Positions 10,430 to 21,911 of a stretch of 64,000 bases of DNA are shown piece after piece (the stretch's first letter is position 1; each line of letters begins with the position of its first letter). This DNA comes from Allacma fusca (lineage: Eukaryota; Arthropoda; Collembola; Symphypleona; Sminthuridae), in the NCBI GenBank assembly GCA_947179485.1, contig OX359246.1:62001-126000 (forward strand). The letters are read 5' to 3'. The translations under genes were made by a program, and so were the position numbers. The notes beneath the pieces were generated by a model. The model did not search any database and was not told the origin of the DNA. It was given only the letters and a program-made list of their open reading frames with translations.

Positions 10430-12553
10430 TACTGAACTCTGATTTAACGTATATGCTCCTATGGCTTGATTCAAACCATCAAAGAACTAAATAATTTCAG
10501 CATATATCCCCGCAGATATCCAATTTGCAACTCAAAATAGGAATTAAGATTGATATATGAACTTAAAATAAATATTCAGGATTGAACTGAATGGATTCTC
10601 TACGACTTTCTGTCAAAACATGATTTTTAAAATACGTTATCTCACCAAACAACTTCCATCAAATCTAGATGTTACACCAAACTAACTTCTCCTTTGCTGC
10701 TACACTTTCCAACTCCACATTGTAAAGCAAAAATACTTCAGCATTCCAGAATTACAATAAAGGTGGATAATACCGGTCTCAACAACTGTAAACAAAATAT
10801 TCCAAGTAACCGGTTAGTATAATCAAACGTACTTGTTGGATTTTATAAACTGTTATTGGTAATTGAAAGTCAGCTCTCTATAACTGTTCTGTACAACTGG
10901 AATGTCGATTATTACGAAAATTAACTGTTCAAAATAAAATATAAGCACATATTTACATAACGGTTCCTGGGTATACAGTTTCTTATAATATTACGATAGA
11001 CTTTGTGAAACGTTTTGACAAATTTTAGTCTTTTTACACCGTAAGTAAATAATTTTGTCGGCAAACTTTGAAATCAGGACTAAATTCAAGCCAATCATGT
11101 CATCAAGTTACCCTAGATCAAATCAGAACTTCTTTGCACCCTGCCACTGAAAGTCAAATACCATCCTGCTCCAAGTCAAGACGCAAAAAATCTCCGTCTA
11201 CGCAATGCTTAACAAACTTGAGTTTAGACCCGGAAAAAGTTTCGTTTTGAATAAATTTGACTCATGTCTCGTTTCATTTAATTAGCACTACTATGTCTCT
11301 GCAGATTGGGAATAACAATTGTTAATATTAATAATAAATAATAATAATTTTCAAAGTTTTGCCACGCTACAAACACCATCAACAACAATTGACAGGTTTG
11401 ATTAAACCATTTATTGATTCTCAATAAGACACTTCTTAAATCATTTTTTTCTCAGATCAAGTTTTCAAACAGTGAAAAATATAGTTTAGTTGAAACTGAA
11501 TGTCAGTTCTTTACCGAATCCGAAAATAAATCTAATAGCTTGGAAATGTGGGTTTGTATGAATGTGACTTAATCAATGCCGCAAACCTCACTTGCACATT
11601 CTGTATTTTCAATATAACGTTCCTTTCAGTCCTTTAAAACGTCGCTGCATAATAAAACAATGCAATTATAGTAAAATTGAAGAGCAAAAGCTGTAAAAAG
11701 ACAGCAACATTCCCGTGTACATTGATTTTGGGATGCTTTGTAATGAGTAAATGAAGATTCCTTAGAAGTACGAGATGGATGTAATTATGAGAACGTATCT
11801 AACTCGGGGGATGAAGAAGAAAACATGGTTGTTACACCCGACTTAAAAGACCATAGGGAATAACCTGATAATGATGATGACGAAGAAGATGATGAAGAAG
11901 AAGAAGATAATGAATCTGTTGTTTCATCTAATTCAATTGAATAACTTCTAGCGGAGCTATGGGATGGAAAAGTTTAATCAATTATTTTACCTTCGTTGTT
12001 GCAAGTGTCCTGAAGCTCCTTGGGAGCACGGCATGTGAAATCCGATGCATAATCTGTTGTACGAAATGGTTGTCGATGAGACTTGAAACTTCCACGGCAC
12101 CTTTACACTCTCCAAAAAGATGAGAACAAAATTACCTTGAGAATGATTGATATTAAAGGTTTACCACACATATACGTAGGATAGGCGGAACTTTGAGAGG
12201 GAACTAAATTATTGGCAGAAATCAAGTTCCAGGTTTGGTTTGATTTTCTGGAAGATATATTTAAACGTTAGAAGCATTCAGAATATTAATGTACTAAAAA
12301 TAAACCTTGTTCACAGCACACCATGAAATCTATGGAAACACCGAATCTAGATGTCTAACTATTAGTGGGGTCCATGTGGGTGGAATTTCTTCACAGTTTG
12401 TTTTTGACTGTGTCGTCTATTTAACGTTATACGTTACAATACAATACGGTTTCTTAATCGATAGAAAACGTCCTAATGCTATGTGTTAACGGTCACAAAT
12501 AGTTTTCAACAAGCACGACTGCGGCAATTTCAAATGTTTGAGTAATTAAGTAT
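10430..12553. other. AT-rich intergenic with one acidic coding-like scrap
   Basis: Mostly featureless. At about 11775-11940 the plus strand reads as an acidic segment (NSGDEEENMVV, later DDDEEDDEEEEDNESVVSS) broken by one stop, driven by GAT/GAA trinucleotide runs. It may be a remnant of an acidic protein domain or simple low-complexity DNA. The 60-codon frames at 11068 and 12307 have no recognisable motif. Confidence 0.35.
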
Positions 12554-12563
12554 TTGGATCAGG

Positions 12564-14595
12564 CACTAGTGCCCTAGTCTAGTCCGACTTGACTAAGAAA
12601 ATTGGGAATAGACTAGACTAGTGGTTAAGACGGAGTAAAATGAATAGACTTGAATAGAGTAACAATACGCGTGGCTTAGAAGGACTAGACTACACGGTCC
12701 GATAATGAAAGTAAAAAGAATAGACTTGACTAGGAAAACAGGTCTATTCCTGCTCACAGATTTCGCCTAAATTAACCTGCAGAGGTCAAGACTTCGTTTA
12801 CATAAAATACTCCATATGTTATAGCGATAAATATGAACGAAAGGATATCGTCGGCTAAACTTCCTAACCAGCCATAATTTAAATGTCCTAAAATCGGCTA
12901 TAGCGCTACCGCTACAAACTCTAAAGTGATACCCGGCGATAATTTCCCTGTGTTGTAGAGCATAAACCCCGGAAATGAAAGAAGGCGGGTAATTATGACC
13001 AGTTTTTACATTTGAGATTTAAGCTTTATAGCCTCATCGTTCTAAGTATTTAAAATTATAGCCGGTTAGCAAGTATAGCCGACGATATTCTTGTTTTTTG
13101 CTGCAGCATCAGCTGAGGAGATTAACTAAACTATGTTCATTTTTGATTTAAAGCGAGCGCTAGTCAAATGCATTTGCATGTATGTAGATTCCAGATCATT
13201 ATGATTTTGGTGAAACTGGTTGAACACGGTTTTGCTTTTAATCGAGAACGCATATTATTCATTTTACCTCTTCACGATTTATTAATCCTATTAATAATTT
13301 TGTACGAGCATTGTATACCCATTTAAAGAAAAAACGATAATATTACCGCATGAAGGCATGATGTTTTACGTTTGTCATTTGGGAACAAGTTTATTTAATT
13401 AAATCACTTTTTTAAAAAAGTTGGTAAGCATGCAATATTTTAGTAGTAGATTACGAAACTACAAGAAATTTTTTCAAAAAAGTTGCGAGATATGAGAGGC
13501 CAAAGGTAACATTCGCTACAAAATTATAATTTTGGGATTTATCTTTTAAAATCTAAACTGACCGCAAAACTTGAATATCAGAGTGGTGTGACCGGCGAAT
13601 AAAATCAAAAACCTGGCCAGAAATACGACATTACGATTATTCAATGAAAAATGCATTAAAAGATAAATATAAGTAGGTGTTATTAGTAAGTAGGCGTGTT
13701 AACGGAGCTGAAGTAAGCCGATCTCTTATATCGGGGGCTAGTGGTTTTTGTAATCAAGTACTGAATTATTTCTGTGTCTACCAACTACCAACTTATGAAA
13801 CACTGGACATACTACAGTAAACTTAAGCTATTAATTTCAGTTTTAAAACCAATTAAGTCATGAGTTCATCAGATTTCACTTGTAGTTATGTTTGGGTTTC
13901 ACCAGGACACTCAACCTGGAAGTGCCAGTACAGTTGAAAAATTGTCAAATGTTTTATTTGTGACTAGTCGTTAAGTTATGTGTTGCGAATAATAGTGCAA
14001 ACGTTCTTTGAAAATAATGCAATGTAAGCGCTCGCAAACGTTTTTAGTTCATGAGTAATTACTTGATGTGGTACTCGAGCACATATTTTTAGCTGCCCGG
14101 ATTTAGAGACTCCAGCAGTGCTGAATAAATTTAATGTTTAATTTATGAGGATTTGTTGTTAGTTTGGTTCACAAAACATGTTGGGATATTATTTTTTGCA
14201 AATTGTAATGATGAACTGCGAGCGAATACCGTATTCCCATCCCTGAGTATATCGCCTCATTCAGATATCTGGCAGATCCCGCATTTTACATCTTCATCAC
14301 AACCTCCCTTATTTCATCCACGAATTTCTGAGTCAAAGACCACGATCAGGGAATTCCCCCGTCCATTACATTTAAGGAATTCATGTGGATTTTTTGAATT
14401 TTGTCTTGAATAGGAATGGACTAGGAATTGACTAGGAATAGACTAGGAGTTTTATGAAAACTAATGAATAAGACTAGACTAGACTAGTAAAGTATAGTAG
14501 GAAATGTGAAGAAGAATAGACTAGAATTGAATAGGAAAGACCAATCCTCCGAAAAAATAGAATAGACTAGACTGGTTAAGCTCACGGGCACCAGT
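12564..14595. mobile_element. Non-autonomous hAT-like element with GACTAG subterminal repeats
   Basis: The flanks share TTGGATCAGG (12554-12563 and 14595-14604), long enough to contain an 8-bp hAT target duplication. The termini read ACTAGTGCCC on the left, and the reverse complement of the right end reads ACTGGTGCCC. Both ends carry dense GACTAGACTAG/GAATAGACT subterminal repeats (12571-12750 and 14410-14580), as hAT transposases often bind. The ~2-kb interior has no transposase that I can read, and a MITE is nested at 12847-13085. The exact boundary is uncertain by one or two bases. Confidence 0.62.
12847..13085. mobile_element. MITE with ~45-bp terminal inverted repeats and TA target site
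   Basis: The left end TCGTCGGCTAAACTTCCTAA pairs with the reverse complement of the right end, TCGTCGGCTATACTTGCTAA. Similarity continues through CC(A/G)GC(C/T)ATAATTT(T)AAAT, giving arms of about 45 bp. TA dinucleotides flank both ends (12845-12846 and 13086-13087). The size (~239 bp), long arms and TA duplication are those of Tc1/mariner-type MITEs. It carries no coding sequence and is nested inside the larger hAT-like element. Confidence 0.75.
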
Positions 14596-14604
14596 TGGAT
14601 CAGG

Positions 14605-15425
14605 TATCTTATTTTAAGTACCCTTAATACTAATAATGTCTGCTAATAAAATATAACATACTTTCCAGCATCGTATTTGTAAAATATTAAGATCCAAAAT
14701 ACTACGACTTACACCGTAGGTTTAAGATATCAGATACAAGTTTCGTATTTTGTAATTTAGATAGTATTTTGTACTTAAGTATTTCAAGTACTACACATCT
14801 CTGCGAAAATCATACAAACCAGTTTCATCTCTTGCCACTGTTTGGCATCAAATATAGCTTCCAGGTCGTCCTTCCAATTCCTATACCCTTCCTATGAACT
14901 TGCCTATTATTTTAAACATTCTCAGCGTTCCTATTCTACTTCCTAGTTTTGACAAATTCGACAACCTTCCTAGACCCTTTCGTTAAAACCAATCCGCTTT
15001 GCTTTCCTTCCTTCCTATTTGACTATTTACAAGGCAATCACATACAATATATGTACATGCATATATGTATTGTATGGATATTATTTTGAATAGGAAATCT
15101 CACATGTCCCTGCAGTAGCCTGATATTCCAAAGTTTAAAAATCGTTGTGGTTCGAAAAGACTCGTAATGCGACAATATTTATATATGTACATCCTACATA
15201 TTTGCCTTCAAACAAGCGTGATCTCGTGCTGCCTACAAATTTGTAAATATGACTGCGTAAATGCAGGCGTGCAATTCCTATGTATAGGCATTTTTCTTCA
15301 TAAACCATTGCACTATAGTTTGCCTATAATTTTCTCTGAAAATAGCTCAGACCCTATAAATACCCCTACAATATTGGCCTTCATGTATTATCGGCTAGCA
15401 TCGTTGGTTTAATTAGAAACTATGG
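14605..15425. other. Intergenic; decayed GTATTTTGTA-type repeat at 14640-14800
   Basis: The segment 14640-14800 contains TATTTTGTA/AAAATACT words like those of the hAT element at 38627-39484, too decayed to define ends. A short ATGTACATGCATATATGTAT palindromic tract lies near 15050. The rest is unremarkable. Confidence 0.35.
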
Positions 15426-15429
15426 CATA

Positions 15430-15690
15430 GGCAGGGGAAGGATTTTCGCCAATCTCCCTGAAAGATCGTGCCTGAGTTTCACGGCTGAATATTATCCCTC
15501 AAAGATTTCAAAAATCCCTGCTGAAAAAAGGTCAACGATTTTATAAATCCTTGTGGCAAAACCCAAATGTCTACAAGACGTGAAATCCCTGCCAAATTAG
15601 GTCAATCAATCTAAAAATCTCTGAATAGCAAATTCCCCACAAACAAGCCAAAAAACAAAAAATCCCTTCCAAAAAATGTAAACGATTATT
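15430..15690 (-). repeat. AAATCCCTG-type repeat, homologous to 53905-54145
   Basis: The reverse complement of this segment aligns with 53905-54145 and 50970-51195. The shared order is the GGGAGATT block, CAGGGATTTTTGAAAT, GTTGACC, a GCCAA..GGGGTT block and CGTCTTG. It is an interspersed repeat made of short related units with no open frame. Confidence 0.6.
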
Positions 15691-16030
15691 ACGATTCGCT
15701 TGTGAATCACACTCTCTTTCAGAGCAGATATTTCCTCAGCAGCCTTGAGTTCTGCTTCAAGTCTGAGTTTGCGTTGGCTGGATGATGACATAATGGATGA
15801 TTTACTTATTATTGACGAACCTTTTCGTGGACGAAATGACGTGACCCTTGGAACATCGGCCCTGCTCTGTCGGAGCTGGCTTACCGGTTCACCAAAGAAC
15901 GGCGGTGGAAAAGGTTTATTAGCTCACTCACTTCTTCTGAGTTCATCATTTCTCACAGGGGTAGAAAAAGGATCGTTGTTGAGTTGACCATTTTCTCCTT
16001 CACAAATGTCATTTTCTTGAGAGATCATTT
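15680..16030 (-). pseudogene. Small coding-like fragment with coiled coil (minus strand)
   Basis: Read on the minus strand, 15990 to 15690 gives a nearly continuous protein-like frame (one stop near 15930). It has a proline-rich segment (PFPPPFFGEPVSQLRQ), a Ser-rich basic stretch, then QRKLRLEAELKAAEEISALK, a charged helix. This layout resembles the start of gag-like proteins in some LTR retrotransposons (Bel/Pao style), but that is only a resemblance; no protease, RT or LTR was found nearby. Function unknown. Confidence 0.35.
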
Positions 16031-16534
16031 TCAAGGACTAATAACTTCCGTAGAACGTTTCAATTCGGTAATCGAAGGACCATAATTGTTCTTGGGACTT
16101 TGGAATAAAATCTGCTTCTTATTTTATTCTCTATATATCGTAATGAATTAGATATATACGTTTTGTAAGTTTTTTATTTAAAGAAAGCCAATACTAAAGT
16201 TCCCGTCAACACAATTTTCGTCTGTCCTGCTTCTTGTCTCAAAGCGTTCTCTCGAATTTTCAATTTCGTTCCTCTACTTTCCATAAATCAGCCAATCAAT
16301 TAGTATTAAATATAAATAACAATATTTCAATGAACATTTCTAATAAACAATAAATGTAGTTCAATTTCCTCGGCAACAGCTAGCTATAAATATAAACAGT
16401 TAATGCAAATGTTCTCAGATGGTGTGAGCATTGATGGACATAAAGGTCGACCCAGGGATTTAAAACTAATGGCGGTCAGATAAGTTCAGAGAAGCTATTA
16501 AAGTATCTAGCTTGGCTAATTACCAACTCTGTAG

Positions 16535-17374
16535 ATGATCGCGAACTTTGGCGAGGTACTAGAGGTCAAGACGGGTGAAGACCGCATGGCATTTACGATT
16601 TACAGAGCTGGAACAACGCGAAAGGTTTCACGGGACGTGTTAAGGTATTCGGACTCGAACTTTGTAGCCATTTCAAATTATATTGTGTTTCAGGAACGAG
16701 AGAATATTACGGGATGGACAATTTTGTTGGATCTCTCTAGAAGCTGCGAAATTTGTGTTTGAGGGAGCCAAAGTGCGAGCTTCATTTGGCAGTGCAGGCA
16801 TCCAAATGTGTGCAATATTTGCATTCCTGGGTGTTTGTGCATAACAACATTAAATTGAAAAACTTGTACAACGACAATCACTAGGTTAGGAATGGTGACC
16901 TGGACACTCATAGATTTGGGCGAATCAGAGTTTCCACAAACGGAAAACATTAACTTACCAATATGCTGCATCGCAACTGATTCAACAAAATTTCGGGCTT
17001 TTGGGACTGCAGTGTGCGAGCTGTTTTATGCACAATTTTTAATCCACACTAGCAACCACCGTAATAATAATCAAACACGTGAACGATTTGGAAATGATTT
17101 CAATTACATCCAGGGTCGGATTGCAACGGTGATTAACCGGGATTTCAGAATACTTTTGAGGAATATTTTGTGTTATAGTCCCATGCATTGCAAAAACATG
17201 ATGGAAACTGTCGAGCACATTAGCCCAAGTGGACAAGAAATTGCCCAATACTCATATCTGGATTTGGTTCGTGAACTTGCTCAGCAGATAGCTACACCTA
17301 GTCGAAATATCCGTAGGCATGTGATGAACCGTAAAGCTGAGGAATTTGTCGGAGACAACTTGTACTTTGATTGA
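16535..17374 (+). pseudogene. Decayed protein-kinase-like gene, copy 1
   Basis: The reading starts inside a glycine-loop remnant (NFGEVLEVKTG; compare GAGHFGEVLEVKNG in copy 3). It continues with RAGTTRKVSRDVLRYSDSNF and then needs several frame changes. A degraded helix-E/catalytic-loop region reads CVQYLHSWVFVHNNIKLKN, where HRDLKPxN would be expected, so the catalytic Asp is gone. The last frame (16892-17374, 160 codons) gives a C-lobe-like tail ending LVRELAQQIATPSR..RKAEEFVGDNLYFD. Clear paralogy to 31210-32160 is seen directly; kinase ancestry is inferred from the loop motifs. Loss of the HRD Asp together with the frameshifts makes activity implausible. The hairpin module at 20034 follows after 2.66 kb, or 1.36 kb without the mariner. 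Confidence 0.68.
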
Positions 17375-17749
17375 AATGTACACCAAGACTCGGTAGTAGA
17401 GAGGGACTCCGGTGGAAAATGGATGAATTCCTACATATTTTGTATCACAGTGATTGTACCGGGATGTTTACCGTTGATATTTTTTGCATATTTTGTTAGT
17501 GAGTAGTACAATGAATTGCTCATGTTATCTTGCGAATTGATAAACATTGTCCTCACCAGTGGTTTCAATTTAAATTATTTGTTATTTATCCTTACTAATT
17601 AGAAGTATGAGCCGTACTAATTATTTTTTAATATTGGAAATAAATTATAATTTTGCTATAAATTTCCATCCATATTGTTTTTATATATAATTTCTTGAAA
17701 AACATTTGTTAATCCTTTAGTAGTGTAGTCTGGTAGTAGTGCTGTAGTA

Positions 17750-19047
17750 CAGAGGGTGGAAAAAGTACGTTTGAACAACCTTGAACGCGCAAATATGGAA
17801 CGGCTCGCAAAATTGACAAATTGCACGGTAATGAAAGTTAAAGAACGTCATGTTGTCTACCGGTGGACAAAGTTTCGTATTGATCCGCCTAAAAATGGCT
17901 CCAACCGTCAGTTCGGAAGTTGAAGCAGTCATCCGGGTACTTTACGAAGACAAAATGACCTACCGGGTCATCCAGGACAAACTTCTTAAGCCAGGGCACA
18001 AGATATCTATTGGGTCAATTAGTCATGTGCTCAATTCCAAAGGAAACATTGGACAGGCTAAAGTGAGTGGACTCCCGCATTCCAAAGTTAATCGTCCTAC
18101 AATAGTGCGAAATCCGGGTAACATGCGAAACGTAGCCCGATATGCGTCCAATGTGAATGCACTGAGCCCAAGAGCTATTGCAAAGAAGCTAGGCACTTTC
18201 CACACCACCGTAAACAAAATTATTCGCGGGAATTTGGCGATGCAAACCAGGAGGAAGCACCGGGGTCATACTCTCAAGGACAGCAATAAGCAAAACAGGA
18301 AGACCAATGCCCGGGAGCTCTATAAGCGTCACTTAGCGGGTAAAAGGTCGGACTTTGCGGTGACTTTGGAGGAGGCATATTTTTACATCCAGGACTGCAG
18401 CGGGGAGCGAAGAATCTTTTTTACCAAGGCCCGAAATCTGGAAGTGACTCCAGTCATGAACAAGAAAGAAACGTTTGGTGAAAAGATAATGATTGGGGCG
18501 CAATGACAGGGCGTGGGGCCCTTCCTCTTTTTAAAGTTCCTCATAACGTCAAAGGGAACTCACATTACTATGTGAGTGAAGTCCTGAAGCCTTTACTGGA
18601 GGTCGAAGGTCAAAAACGTTACGGAAGGGACACTTCAAATGTGTATGTGCATCACGATGCCACCAGTTCTCACAATACCCGGTTCACTCAGGATTATGCC
18701 CGGGAGCTGAAGGATAGGACGGGGGTAACTTTAATTTCAAATTCAGAAATTCCAGTTAAGTCCCCCGATGAAAGTCCCGTGGACGTTTTTGGGTTGGGTA
18801 TCCTCAAGAAAAATTTTTTCGACCGCAGGGCATCCACCTTAAAGGGAATTTGGAAAGTGGTGAATGAAGAGTGGAACAGTCTCCCGCTGAAAAGTGCCTT
18901 GAAGTTATCGTTTCATGGAAACGAAGACTGATTTCCACATTTAAAAGAAATGGGGAACACGTGGAAAATACAGGACAAATTCATCGTCGTGTACTTTGTC
19001 CTAAAAATTGATTCAAAGTTTGTTCAAACTTAGTGTATCCATTTCAG
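17750..19047 (+). mobile_element. Tc1/mariner-type transposon (DD41D-like)
   Basis: The element is 1298 bp long and flanked by TA on both sides (17748-17749 and 19048-19049). The imperfect terminal inverted repeats are CAGAGGGTGG..GTTTGAACAA on the left and CTGAAATGG..GTTTGAACAA as the reverse complement on the right. It has one transposase gene with a frameshift. Size, TA duplication and protein motifs agree with the IS630-Tc1-mariner superfamily. It inserted between kinase-like copy 1 and its downstream hairpin module. Confidence 0.88.
17895..18931 (+). pseudogene. Mariner transposase (DD41D type), one frameshift
   Basis: The transposase would bind the terminal repeats and cut at TA sites. 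The start is the ATG at 17895 (MAPTVSSEVEAVIRVL). An N-terminal helix-turn-helix (about residues 5-55) and a second one (SPRAIAKKLGTFHTTVNKII) are visible. The first catalytic Asp position reads VTLEEAYFYI, with Glu where LDEAWF is usual. The second is VHHDATSSH and the third SPDESPVDVFG. The two Asp residues are separated by 41 residues, the spacing of the rosa/VISITOR-type DD41D group. The frame breaks at 18503-18506 (GAQ stop against MTGRG), and at about 345 codons the total length is normal. The break and the altered first Asp make it inactive. Confidence 0.87.
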
Positions 19048-19049
19048 TA

Positions 19050-20030
19050 TTGTAGTAGATTTTTTTGTAAAGTTAAGACAAAATATAAACTTTAAAATAT
19101 TATTGCTTGCTGAAATGAATTATATTGAATTTTGCGTACTTCATTGTAAAATTCCTTGTTACCAACTACACATGTAAACATTGTGTCCTTTATTGCACAT
19201 TTATTTAAATTCTTGTTGTCAATTCTTGGATTAATTGTATTTACTACTTACTTTAGGACCAAATAAACATGGTTAAAGAGAACAGCCTCCTCGTTGGCGT
19301 ATCTGGATAGGTGAGATGTACTGAACTAATGTTCTATTTTAAACACAATTGAGAAAAACCTACAAAACTTATTTGCATTATTTCATACTTAATTTGGTCA
19401 AAATTGATATTTTGCTCTTGCACTTGAATGGATAAACATGAATGGATAATGAAATCGAATTTTGATACAATAAAATATACTGCAGGACAATTGGTCTCAT
19501 AAAGTAACTTAGAGAGTTGTGAAATTTCTTGCACAATTCTCTGTGAAAGCGACAAAACATCACAGCAAACTGAATGGTGAGTTCAGGTTATGTAAGCGAT
19601 TCAAATTGTTGCTGAAAGGTCCTGTTTTCCTTCAGTTCATTAATTTGATAAGGCTTAAACGCCCCAAGCAAAACGCTGAAACATGTAGTAAATAATACTA
19701 GGAACGATCAATGGATGTGAAAGTTTATCCATGGGGGAAATCAGTTAAGACTTGGAAGGTACAGACTATGGAATCGTGAAAAATGAGAGAGCGCTTAATG
19801 TTTTGGGCAATTTTGAAGCTTAATGAGTTGCATCTACATATCTTAAAATGATTTCATTATCTACACTTTTTTGTCTACAGCCAATATACATACAATTTTG
19901 ATAACAAGTTTTTGTAAGAAATAAACCTTCGTATAAGCTTCTTAGCGACGTTTTTTGCATGTCAATAGTAAATCTGTCAGCTTCAAGAGCCCGATTCGTT
20001 TTTTCAATTAATGATGTAACCTCAAAAGTA
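19050..20030. other. Spacer between kinase copy 1 and its hairpin module
   Basis: No gene was recognised. The end part (about 19920-20030) shows weak similarity to 33140-33260 (AGCGACGTTTTTTGCAT against GTGACGTCCTTTTCCAT, then TCAGCTTC). This supports its being the homologous downstream spacer of the duplicated unit. Confidence 0.4.
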
Positions 20031-20033
20031 ATG

Positions 20034-20372
20034 AGGCCCGCCAATGGAAAATATACCGTTGGATACAGGGTGTAGCACAAACCCTGATGACCCGGAGATG
20101 TTCCAGTGACAAGTATTGTACAATAAATTGCTTATGGCCAGCACTAGGACACCTAAAGATCATCACTGTTTGTGACCCACCCTGTGTCCAAGGGCCTACT
20201 TACCATTGTTAGGAATCAATACTGTTGGGGTTAATCAAAACCCAAATAACCGGTGCTACACCGCCGTACCGTGTGTTTAGGGAAGAGCCCCCGTTCAGGA
20301 ACTCTTCCCGGGACGCACGCTACTAACGGTTCTGTAGCCTGCGTTTCTAACCGGGTATCCATATTATTCGAG
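20034..20372 (+). repeat. Hairpin module (HM), copy 1
   Basis: First of four related modules (others at 26690, 30030 and 33265). The 5' part is a long imperfect inverted repeat whose arms start CCAATGGA..GGATACAGGGTG and end CACCCTGT..CCAAGG..CCATTG, with a loop containing GACAAGTA. Then follow a GGGGTTAATCAAAACCC hairpin, a GGGAAGAG..CTCTTCCC hairpin and a GGGACGCACGCT..AGCCTGCGT stem. Similarity stops abruptly after ATTATTCGA. It is not coding. Confidence 0.72.
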
Positions 20373-20456
20373 TTTATACTACTAAGTTCTAAGTACGAGT
20401 ACCACAACTTGTAACAGCAAGAGCCTTTCACATTTACAAGTACTTGAAGAGGAGGT

Positions 20457-20545
20457 TAGTGTTGCTTGTCAATTTCAAGTTAACCGCAATTACTAATTGC
20501 ACTTGCAAGTTCCGTTCAATTACAGTTAATCTACTATGGACTATT
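20457..20545 (+). repeat. End fragment of the hAT MITE family at 40555
   Basis: It begins TTAGTGTTGCTTGTCAATTT and continues with AGTTAACCGCAATTACTAATT and CTTGCAAGTTC. This matches the reverse-complemented right end of the element at 40555-41524. Only about 90 bp is present, so this is a solo terminal fragment. Confidence 0.5.
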
Positions 20546-20759
20546 ATTCGTAAAATCTTCTAGTTCTTTGATGTTGGCATTTTAATGTAATATGTCTTGA
20601 TACTTACACAGTGTTTGCTAACTGACAAGTACTAGCAACGAATATTACATATGGCATTGACATAGATTAAGAACTAATAATAAAATGAAAGAAATTGCCA
20701 CTTGTTGGTGTTTCCTAGAATCATTTGAAAACAAACCTATCAAGTTTCCGCAAACATTG

Positions 20760-21430
20760 TTTCCAAGTTGTCAAGTTTATGGTTTTGTCACAAATGGATG
20801 CAAGTTTATGAAAATCGTCATGAGCAAATGTAGTCAGTAGTAGAACCTGATATCCAATCCTAGAAAAAATTATCTACCTGTGCAATGCCACTACTAGAAT
20901 ACTTCAAAGTCAAATAAGATTTTTCAAGATTTTCTATTTTATTATTTTTTCTGAAAATATGTATGCCTAAAACATATGCAATATTTTTTTGCTCTGTTAT
21001 TGAATTATGATTGTATGAGTCCTGGTAAATCTAATTGCTATACTATTTTACAAAGCGAACTTTCCTAGAGCAGCCTGAGAAATTCTACACCCTCTCCTGA
21101 TGTTTCTAAATCCTTGCTTTCTTTGTAAATATAAGACCTGTGGCAATCTCCTCCCCGTTGGTGCGAGTTCACCACCTCTTTTTCTCGTCTCGTCCCATCT
21201 AATTGCTTCGAGGTCTCTTTAATAATTTAAATATGTCCCCAACATCAAATAGCAAAAGAAAGTTGGGGTGGTTACAGCCCAGCCACTTGATGCTCCACCA
21301 CCGAATTTAGTACTGAATTAGCTCAGTACATGGTCATATGCTTGAAAAAATGTCACACATCCTTTCCACCAACATTCGCAAATTATATATCCTACAAGTC
21401 CTATAACTTGGAAAGCACAACTAGAAGCAC
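20760..21430. repeat. Dispersed repeat family X, copy 2
   Basis: 20780-20890 matches 2040-2134. 20930-21240 matches 7385-7465 joined to 8037-8190, so this copy shows the site without the LINE fragment. 21270-21310 matches 52905-52950 (CCAGCCACTTG..CTCCACCACCGAATTTA). 21310-21430 matches 6270-6400. It is non-coding. Confidence 0.6.
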
Positions 21431-21540
21431 TAATATACTGATATCGCCTGGGCACGATTTCGCCCAATCACCTTCTGAATGGCCCAAACAGTGACCACAC
21501 CGTTCGTTGCTGGGTAGCGATGGTTTTGGGGTAGAATGAG

Positions 21541-21903
21541 CTACATGAGATGACAGTATTGCCATAATGTCAAGCATTTGACGTAAATATGCCGTCTGTA
21601 GTGGTTCAAATTGTAGATAGAATGTAATAAAATTTCTGGTCCAATTGTTGTAACCAAATGAGAAATAACTCCTACCCGAAGCCCGACCCGATTTTCACGA
21701 TACATGGTCCACATTATTTGACGGTCCCCATCCGATGCAGTCAGATAAAACGTGCGAGCAAGTTTATTATACACCCTCTTCATATTCCTGTATGAAGCCG
21801 TCACCCAGTCATCAGGGACGGAAGAGATGTTCAACATAACCTCCACAAAAGAACTTAATGGAACTTTCTCCCGGCTCAATTTCTGTTTCCTAGGCCTTCT
21901 CAT
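21541..21903 (-). CDS. Hypothetical 120-residue ORF
   Basis: An uninterrupted minus-strand frame starts MRRPRKQKLSREKV, with a basic N-terminus. It has balanced composition and amphipathic stretches (PLSSFVEVMLNISSVP, YRNMKRVYNKLARTFYL) unlike the low-complexity frames nearby. No family was recognised. It abuts the hAT-type element at 21912, so the start lies at or just inside the insertion boundary, and a longer upstream part may have been cut off. It may be a remnant exon rather than a whole gene. Confidence 0.35.
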   Translation of the reverse strand: MRRPRKQKLSREKVPLSSFVEVMLNISSVPDDWVTASYRNMKRVYNKLARTFYLTASDGDRQIMWTMYRENRVGLRVGVISHLVTTIGPEILLHSIYNLNHYRRHIYVKCLTLWQYCHLM

Positions 21904-21911
21904 ACTGCGAA

